A stretch of DNA of 64,000 nt from Wocania ichthyoenteri Th78 (GTDB lineage: Bacteria > Bacteroidota > Bacteroidia > Flavobacteriales > Flavobacteriaceae): assembly GCF_000789235.1 (NCBI RefSeq), contig NZ_KN525716.1, positions 3,732,121 through 3,796,120 on the forward strand, given 5' to 3'. Shown one piece after another: positions 58,600 to 64,000 of the stretch. The notes beneath the pieces are model-generated. The model was given only the letters and a program-made list of their open reading frames with translations. It was not told the DNA's origin and searched no databases. Position 1 is the stretch's first letter. The number at the start of each line of letters is the position of its first letter. A program made the position numbers and the translations under genes.

Positions 58600-59604
58600 A
58601 TGGACGAAGTCAAACAATTAGTAACCGATATAAAAAACAAAAATTTAAAGCCTATTTACTTTTTAATGGGTGAGGAGCCTTATTATATTGATAAAATTTC
58701 AGATTTTATTGAAGACAATGTGCTTTTAGAAGAGGAAAAGGGATTTAATCAAATGGTTTTATACGGACGTGATGTATCCATAGATGATATTGTGGGGAAT
58801 GCAAAGCGTTACCCCATGATGGCAGAACGACAGGTTGTTATTGTAAAAGAAGCCCAGGATTTATCACGTACTATCGAAAAATTGGTTTCGTATGCAGAAA
58901 ACCCACAACCTACAACCGTTTTAGTTTTTAATTATAAATATAAAAAGATTGACAAACGTAAAGCTTTATATAAAACGTTAAAGAAAACAGGAATAGTTTA
59001 CGAAAGTAAAAAGCTTTATGAAAATCAAGTAGCCGATTGGATTCGTCGTGTTTTATCACCAAAAAACTATACCATCTCTCCAAAAGCAGCACAAATGCTG
59101 GTTGAGTTTTTAGGAACGGATTTAAGTAAAATTAATAATGAATTAGAGAAGCTTCAAATTATATTGCCCTCTGGTAGCCAAATAACACCAGAAGTTATTG
59201 AAGAAAATATAGGTATTAGTAAGGATTTTAATAATTTCGAATTACGAAAAGCCATTGGCGAAAAAAATGCAGTTAAAGCGCATCAAATAATTAACTATTT
59301 TGCTGAAAACCCTAAGGATAACCCTATGGTAGTAACAGTGTCTTTATTATTCAATTTCTTTTCGCAACTGCTTCACTTTCATGGTTTAAAAGATAAATCG
59401 CCACGTAGTGTAGCATCGGCTTTAAAAGTAAACCCTTATTTTGTTAACGAATATATTACTGCTGCAAGAAACTATCCTATGCGAAACGTAAGTGCCATTG
59501 TTTCTGTATTACGTGAGTTTGATGTTAAAAGTAAGGGTGTTGGTAGTAATGCAGTCCCTCAAGGGGATTTATTGAAGGAATTATTGGTTAGAATTTTATC
59601 TTAA
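58600..59604 (+). CDS. holA: DNA polymerase III subunit delta
   Basis: Clamp-loader delta subunit of 334 residues. The start LKPIYFLMGEEPYYIDKISD is the family hallmark (G-E-E-P-x-x-I/L-D). The AAA+ domain without functional Walker A follows, with VVIVKEAQDLSR and TTVLVFNYKYKKIDKRKAL. Later come EFLGTDLSKINNELEKL and the C-terminal collar domain FAENPKDNPMVVTVSLLFNF and SAIVSVLREFDVKSKGVG. ATG at 58600-58602 sits 26 bases from the GTG of the divergent gene. Confidence 0.94.
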   Translation: MDEVKQLVTDIKNKNLKPIYFLMGEEPYYIDKISDFIEDNVLLEEEKGFNQMVLYGRDVSIDDIVGNAKRYPMMAERQVVIVKEAQDLSRTIEKLVSYAENPQPTTVLVFNYKYKKIDKRKALYKTLKKTGIVYESKKLYENQVADWIRRVLSPKNYTISPKAAQMLVEFLGTDLSKINNELEKLQIILPSGSQITPEVIEENIGISKDFNNFELRKAIGEKNAVKAHQIINYFAENPKDNPMVVTVSLLFNFFSQLLHFHGLKDKSPRSVASALKVNPYFVNEYITAARNYPMRNVSAIVSVLREFDVKSKGVGSNAVPQGDLLKELLVRILS

Positions 59605-59607
59605 ATT

Positions 59608-61101
59608 TTATATATAAACAGAAACTGTTAAAACGAGCATGGTAAACAATAACAAAATAATTACTAATGGCATCACAAATTTCAGCCATTTGTTATAGCC
59701 AACTTTTACAATTGCTAATGATGCTAAAATTAATCCTGTTGGATTTATAAATGCGAATAAACCCATACCGTATTGATAGGCGTTTACAATCATTTCTCGT
59801 CCTATACCAACACCATCAGCCAAAGGAGACATTATAGGCATTGTTAATACTGCCATACCTGAAGATGAAGGAATAAAGAATGATAACCCGCCATAAATAT
59901 ATAACATCGCATTGATAAATATGCCTTTATTCATACCATTTGTAGCATTACTAGCATAGTACAAAAGCGTATCGCTAATTTGTCCATCATTCATAATTAT
60001 GGTAACGCCTCTAGCAATTCCTATAATTATTGCTACACCTAACAAATCTCCAGCGCCTTTTACAAAAACATCAACAAAATGGTGCTCTTTTATTTTTCCA
60101 ATAACACCTATAGCAATTGCCCCTACTAAAAAGACTACAGTCATTTCTATAAACCACCATTCTAATTGAGAAACGCCATATATCATAACGATAAAGCACG
60201 AGATAAAAATGAAAAGAATAAAACGTAATCGAGTGGTTAATTTTAAAGTAGCGTTTGTAGTGCTTCCAAAATGTTTTTCAATGTCTTCTTTTTGATCATA
60301 AATAATAGACTTTGTTGGATCTTTTTTTACGCGCTGCGCATACCTTATAATATATAGAATACAAATAATTGTTCCTAAGCTTAACATAACAAATCTTCCA
60401 GTAATTCCCGTTGTCCAATTAATACCAGCAGCATCTGATGCAATAATAGCACTAAAAGGATTAGTTGTAGAACACATAGTACCAATAGTTGAACCAATAT
60501 AAATACAAGCCAATGGAACTATAGCATCATATTTAGCCGCTAAAAATATTGGTATAAGTATGGGGTAGAAGGCTATAGTTTCTTCAGCTAAACCAAATGT
60601 AGTACCTCCAGCAGCTATTAGCCCAGTAACTAGAATAATTAAGATGTATTCATTGCCTTTTAATGTTTCTGCTAACCAAGAAATACCGGCATCAAAAGCA
60701 CCTGTATAATTTATAATACCAATTAAACCACCAATAATTAATACTAAAAAAATAATATCAGCACCTTCTATTATTCCTTTTATGGGCGATTTTATAAATG
60801 CAGTTACACCTTGCGGAGACGCTTTAACTTCTTTATAAGTATTAGGAATACTTATAGGTTTCCAAATATCACCATTTGTGAATTTATCTAATGGAATTTT
60901 AATTTCAAGATCATCTAAAGTTTCTTGAGTAGCAGCTAATATTACAATTTTGCTCAAACTTGTTTTGGTAAACGTGCTTTCAGCTTTGTTATATGCTAAA
61001 GAATCGTATTTTCCTGAAGGAACTAACCATGTTAAAATAGCAACTAAACCAGCAATTATAAGAAGTATGGTTTGGGCGGTTGGAAATTTTATTTTTTTCA
61101 A
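59608..61101 (-). CDS. YfcC family transporter (C4-dicarboxylate anaerobic carrier-like)
   Basis: A 497-residue inner-membrane protein with about 12 helices. It opens FPTAQTILLIIAGLVAILTW and LVPSGKYDS, typical of YfcC/ArcD-related transporters, followed by a polar insertion (35-110). Further parts: GIIEGADIIFLVLIIGGLIG, TTFGLAEETIAFYPILIPIF, TIGTMCSTTNPFSAIIASDA, GVIGKIKEHHFVDVFVKGAG and GGLSFFIPSSSGMAVLTMPI. Substrate uncertain, possibly basic amino acids or dicarboxylates. The stop is 3 bases after the convergent holA gene stop. Confidence 0.88.
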   Translation of the reverse strand: MKKIKFPTAQTILLIIAGLVAILTWLVPSGKYDSLAYNKAESTFTKTSLSKIVILAATQETLDDLEIKIPLDKFTNGDIWKPISIPNTYKEVKASPQGVTAFIKSPIKGIIEGADIIFLVLIIGGLIGIINYTGAFDAGISWLAETLKGNEYILIILVTGLIAAGGTTFGLAEETIAFYPILIPIFLAAKYDAIVPLACIYIGSTIGTMCSTTNPFSAIIASDAAGINWTTGITGRFVMLSLGTIICILYIIRYAQRVKKDPTKSIIYDQKEDIEKHFGSTTNATLKLTTRLRFILFIFISCFIVMIYGVSQLEWWFIEMTVVFLVGAIAIGVIGKIKEHHFVDVFVKGAGDLLGVAIIIGIARGVTIIMNDGQISDTLLYYASNATNGMNKGIFINAMLYIYGGLSFFIPSSSGMAVLTMPIMSPLADGVGIGREMIVNAYQYGMGLFAFINPTGLILASLAIVKVGYNKWLKFVMPLVIILLLFTMLVLTVSVYI

Positions 61102-61164
61102 TCCTGTTTATTTTATTTAGACGAAAGATAGTAATATTTTAGTGTTTTATAGAAATATTAAAAA

Positions 61165-61830
61165 ATGAATGTAGACATACACGAAAGTTGGAAACCTCAT
61201 TTACAAGGAGAATTTGATAAGCCTTATTTTAAGAATTTAGCTAATTTTGTAAAAACTGAATATAAAACACAAACTTGTTTCCCTCCTGGAAACCAAATTT
61301 TTAATGCATTCAATCATTGTCATTTTGAAGATGTTAAAGTTGTAATAATTGGTCAAGATCCATACCATGGAGCTGGTCAAGCCAATGGTCTGTGTTTTTC
61401 TGTCAATGATGATATGGCACACCCACCATCATTGATTAATATTTTTAAAGAGATAGAGACAGATTTAGGAATTCCATATCCTAAAAGCGGTAATTTATTA
61501 CGCTGGGCTAATCAAGGGGTTTTATTATTAAATGCGACATTAACAGTTAGAGCTCATCAAGCTGGTAGTCATCAAAAAAAGGGATGGGAAAATTTTACCG
61601 ATGCGGTAATAAAAATAATAAGTGATAAAAAGGAAAGTGTTGTTTTTTTACTTTGGGGAGGTTTTGCAAAACAAAAAGTAAAATTAATTAATAAGGGAAA
61701 GCATCATGTATTAGAATCAGGACACCCATCTCCTTTAAGTGCTAATAGGGGGTATTGGTTTGGTAACAAACATTTTAGCAAAGCAAACTTGCTTTTGGAG
61801 CAAAAGGGCAAAAAAAAAATTGCTTGGTAA
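61165..61830 (+). CDS. ung: Uracil-DNA glycosylase
   Basis: Family 1 UDG of 221 residues. The water-activating loop is VVIIGQDPYHGAGQANGLCF with Asp in GQDPYH. The uracil-binding region is LLLNATLTVRAHQAGSHQKK, and the minor-groove intercalation loop is ESGHPSPLSANRGYWFGNKH (H-P-S-P-L-S). Removes uracil from DNA to start base excision repair. All motifs intact. Confidence 0.97.
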   Translation: MNVDIHESWKPHLQGEFDKPYFKNLANFVKTEYKTQTCFPPGNQIFNAFNHCHFEDVKVVIIGQDPYHGAGQANGLCFSVNDDMAHPPSLINIFKEIETDLGIPYPKSGNLLRWANQGVLLLNATLTVRAHQAGSHQKKGWENFTDAVIKIISDKKESVVFLLWGGFAKQKVKLINKGKHHVLESGHPSPLSANRGYWFGNKHFSKANLLLEQKGKKKIAW

Positions 61831-61845
61831 AAATCAAGTATACTA

Positions 61846-62022
61846 TTAACTACCAGTAGGCGCAAGCTTTTCAGATTCTTGCTCTAAAGCAATAGTTGGT
61901 CTAAAAACTATTGGCTTTTTGGTTGCTTTTGGCGTTCTATTTATCTTATTACTGCTAAACTTTAGCAATAAAAAATTGATGACGACTAATGTAGAAATTG
62001 AAATTGTAATTGTTAACAACAT
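61846..62022 (-). CDS. Tiny single-pass membrane protein
   Basis: 58 residues from ATG 62022 (MLLTITISISTLVVINFLLL); an in-frame ATG at 62055 would add 11 residues of poorer membrane character. One helix (residues 3-21), then a basic segment KINRTPKATKKP and a terminus PTIALEQESEKLAPTGS. I recall this ending in small flavobacterial membrane proteins, so it is likely a conserved gene. Function unknown. Confidence 0.65.
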   Translation of the reverse strand: MLLTITISISTLVVINFLLLKFSSNKINRTPKATKKPIVFRPTIALEQESEKLAPTGS

Positions 62023-62179
62023 AGAATTTGGGGTTAATTCATCGGCAAAATACAAAAAAATAAGTTTAAATGCTAATTTTGACGATTAAATTATAATTAT
62101 AGGCAAAAATAATAAATAAAAGACTACAAAACAATACGTACTTCTACTTATTTTTTAAAATATTTTTATCCCAAGAAAT

Positions 62180-63286
62180 TTAATTCAATATTGTTTCAGG
62201 AACAACATCTTTATGTACCATTATAGAAATTGTTTTTAATCTAAAATATGCTTCACTCATATAAACGTATCCATCGTTAGCGACACGTTCAGAATTTTTA
62301 CCCCAAGAATTTTTTACTTTATAATAAGTAGTTCCATTTTGGTCTTTAAGCATACCTGTTATGTGCATCAAATGGTCATCAGTAGTATTATAATTTTCAA
62401 ACTCTTGTTGTCTTAAGGTTTGTGTAATATTTTTTTCTGGTAATACCTTTATTAAGGCATCTAGTTTACTATTCTCATCGTTTGGTATAACTGCTAAACC
62501 ATATTTTGATGAAAATGTCTTTTCGCTTACATCGCAATCTAGCTCAATACTATAACCTGCTTTTAAAGCTTCATTTGTAATATTAACCAAATCATCTAAT
62601 TTAACATTAAAAAAAGAACCATTAGAAAAATTATCTGGAATGTTTAATATAAAATTTGAATTGTAGGGTTCATGGGAAAACGATGTGATACTTATGTAAT
62701 CTTTCGGGTTAATCTTTGTCATTTCTAAAAATGATTTGGGAGTATACTGTACACCATCATAATTAAAAGTTGATATATTTTTGCCAAGATAAATATCTAG
62801 AACACTTTCGGTTACCTGTTTCCACTTTGGCGATAGTTGACGACCAGGATTATCTATATAAACATCTAATAATCCTTTTAAAACAGCTATCATTTCTGAG
62901 TGATTGTGTCTTGACACATTGGCTTCTAAGCCAGAATAGGCATCGTTTGGTACTAAACCATAATCGGCAACACTATTAATAACATCGTGTGCTAATCCAC
63001 CTTCGCTAAATTGAGCTTTTCCTTGTCGCATCATATAATTCCATGCTTTTTTAGGGTAAGTATTGCGAACGGTGTACATTTCAGACAAATCAATTTTTTT
63101 ACCTGTAATGCGTATTATTTCACTTTCTAAAAATGATGAAGTCGAAAAGCTCCAGCATGTTCCTGTGCTTCCTTGGCTAATAACATCGGTAGTTTCTAAA
63201 TCTATTATAGTTTCAAATTCGTAAGATTGAGAAAAACTTACAAGGGAAACAAAAGCTAAAATGAAAATTGAAATACTATTTTTCAT
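62180..63286 (-). CDS. C1 family cysteine peptidase (aminopeptidase C/bleomycin hydrolase-like), exported
   Basis: A 368-residue papain-fold protein with signal peptide ending LVSFSQ. Catalytic triad: oxyanion Gln38 and Cys44 in SQGSTGTCWSFSTSSFLE, His in TTDDHLMHITGML, and Asn in YKVKNSWGKNSE. KIDLSEMYTVRNTYPKKAWN and FSEGGLAHDVINSVADYG are those of the PepC/bleomycin hydrolase group. The intact C-terminus ends after WGKNSERV..., with no long blocking tail. Probably degrades peptides in the periplasm. Divergent from menB across 54 bases. Confidence 0.9.
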   Translation of the reverse strand: MKNSISIFILAFVSLVSFSQSYEFETIIDLETTDVISQGSTGTCWSFSTSSFLESEIIRITGKKIDLSEMYTVRNTYPKKAWNYMMRQGKAQFSEGGLAHDVINSVADYGLVPNDAYSGLEANVSRHNHSEMIAVLKGLLDVYIDNPGRQLSPKWKQVTESVLDIYLGKNISTFNYDGVQYTPKSFLEMTKINPKDYISITSFSHEPYNSNFILNIPDNFSNGSFFNVKLDDLVNITNEALKAGYSIELDCDVSEKTFSSKYGLAVIPNDENSKLDALIKVLPEKNITQTLRQQEFENYNTTDDHLMHITGMLKDQNGTTYYKVKNSWGKNSERVANDGYVYMSEAYFRLKTISIMVHKDVVPETILN

Positions 63287-63340
63287 GATGAAATAAGTGT
63301 TTTAATGAAATAAAATTTATTTTTGACTAAAATATAAAAA

Positions 63341-64000
63341 ATGGAGGAAGCAAAATGGGTAACTGTTAAAGAATATCGAGATATTACCTATAAAAAATGT
63401 AATGGTGTTGCAAGAATAGCTTTTAATAGACCAAATGTTAGAAATGCCTTTAGACCCAAAACAACAAGTGAGCTTTATGATGCTTTTTATGATGCTAATG
63501 AAGATATTAATATAGGAGTTGTTTTATTATCTGCCGAAGGACCATCAACCAAAGATGGCATTTGGAGTTTTTGCTCAGGTGGCGACCAAAAAGCAAGAGG
63601 GCATCAAGGATATGTTGGAGAAGATGGGTACCATCGATTAAATATTTTAGAAGTACAACGGCTCATTCGTTTTATGCCAAAAGCAGTTATTGCTGTGGTT
63701 CCTGGTTGGGCAGTTGGAGGTGGGCATAGTTTACATGTCGTTTGCGATTTAACTTTAGCTAGTAAAGAACATGCCATTTTTAAACAAACTGATGCCGATG
63801 TAACGAGTTTTGATGGGGGTTATGGTTCTGCTTATTTAGCAAAAATGGTTGGGCAGAAAAAAGCACGTGAAATTTTCTTTTTGGGCAGAAACTATTCTGC
63901 GCAAGAAGCTTATGATATGGGAATGGTTAATGCTGTAATTCCACATGATGAATTAGAAGATACAGCTTATGAATGGGCGCAAGAAATATTGGCAAAATCG
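63341..64000 (+). CDS. menB: 1,4-dihydroxy-2-naphthoyl-CoA synthase, 5' part
   Basis: A crotonase-fold enzyme of menaquinone synthesis, cut by the window end after 220 codons (no stop). ATG 63341 begins EEAKWVTVKEYRDITYKKCN. The family motifs are IAFNRPNVRNAFRPKTTSEL, SFCSGGDQKARG (the oxyanion C-S-G-G-D-Q), VPGWAVGGGHSLHVVCDLTL (G-W-A-x-G-G-G-H-S-L) and DVTSFDGGYGSAYLAKMVGQ. The WSFCSGGDQKARG and FDGGYGS signatures separate MenB from ordinary enoyl-CoA hydratases. Shows the organism makes menaquinone. Confidence 0.96.
   Translation, partial: MEEAKWVTVKEYRDITYKKCNGVARIAFNRPNVRNAFRPKTTSELYDAFYDANEDINIGVVLLSAEGPSTKDGIWSFCSGGDQKARGHQGYVGEDGYHRLNILEVQRLIRFMPKAVIAVVPGWAVGGGHSLHVVCDLTLASKEHAIFKQTDADVTSFDGGYGSAYLAKMVGQKKAREIFFLGRNYSAQEAYDMGMVNAVIPHDELEDTAYEWAQEILAKS

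Noticed and set aside
58573-58600. TTG start at 58600 for the HsdR_N-like gene
   Set aside because: It would begin on the first base of the divergent holA start; the GTG at 58573 gives the normal beginning QKLNFPTY.

Overview
This window is a stretch of chromosome from a member of the Bacteroidota, almost certainly a marine-type Flavobacteriaceae. The evidence is low G+C (roughly one third by eye), Bacteroidota-type promoters (a TTTG -33 and TAnnTTTG -7 pair before the SRP RNA and pheT), scarce Shine-Dalgarno sequences, and lineage markers: type IX secretion (T9SS) sorting domains, a PorP/SprF protein, a SprB-repeat adhesin, DUF2911-TPR and QEGLA-motif proteins, and small lipoproteins. The genus cannot be fixed from the sequence alone.

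Layout. Positions 1-1847 hold a minus-strand operon of GntP permease, RidA and a PLP-dependent D-TA enzyme, probably for amino-acid or D-amino-acid catabolism. Positions 2086-5538 carry glutaminyl cyclase, the small SRP RNA, an SDR oxidoreductase, a small lipoprotein, a structured leader or ncRNA candidate, and fructose-6-phosphate aldolase/transaldolase. From 5611 to 15173 come a thioredoxin-fold lipoprotein, an ABC-F ATPase, a PAP2 phosphatase, pheT, a small outer-membrane barrel, a decayed FAD/Fe-S oxidase pseudogene and an LpxH-like phosphoesterase. Positions 15359-22889 run on the plus strand: aroC, PAP2, a DAACS symporter, then a tight group of ATP-grasp ligase, rhodanese, N-formylglutamate amidohydrolase-like protein and QEGLA (DUF1704) metallopeptidase-like protein. 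This group is the best candidate here for a poorly characterised pathway. Positions 23358-27171 have an AraC regulator, a collagen-like/fibre-like surface protein and a small T9SS-sorted partner.

Positions 27749-36512 are mostly information-processing genes (DCC thiol protein, MutS2-like, DUF2911, miaE, recG) and an M1 aminopeptidase. Positions 36623-43716 hold a PorP/SprF protein and a 2029-residue PKD/Ig/SprB-repeat adhesin, a typical T9SS cargo and partner pair. Positions 43907-52171 have patatin, a small membrane protein, M20 amidohydrolase, UvrD/PcrA (TTG start), an alpha/beta hydrolase lipoprotein, a YciO-type Sua5 protein and a DUF819 transporter. Positions 52187-56105 are the only clearly accessory segment: a frameshifted small gene, a 658-residue secreted protein of unknown family, and a complete IS3-family element inserted exactly after that protein's stop codon, between the gene and its original terminator. 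The window ends with OmpA, a glycosyltransferase, an HsdR-N-like nuclease-fold protein, holA, a YfcC transporter, ung, a tiny membrane protein, a C1 peptidase and the start of menB.

No tRNA, rRNA, CRISPR array or prophage was seen. Several short intergenic repeat remnants of kinds common in Flavobacteriia are present. All family assignments come from reading motifs and from memory of the families; no search was run.
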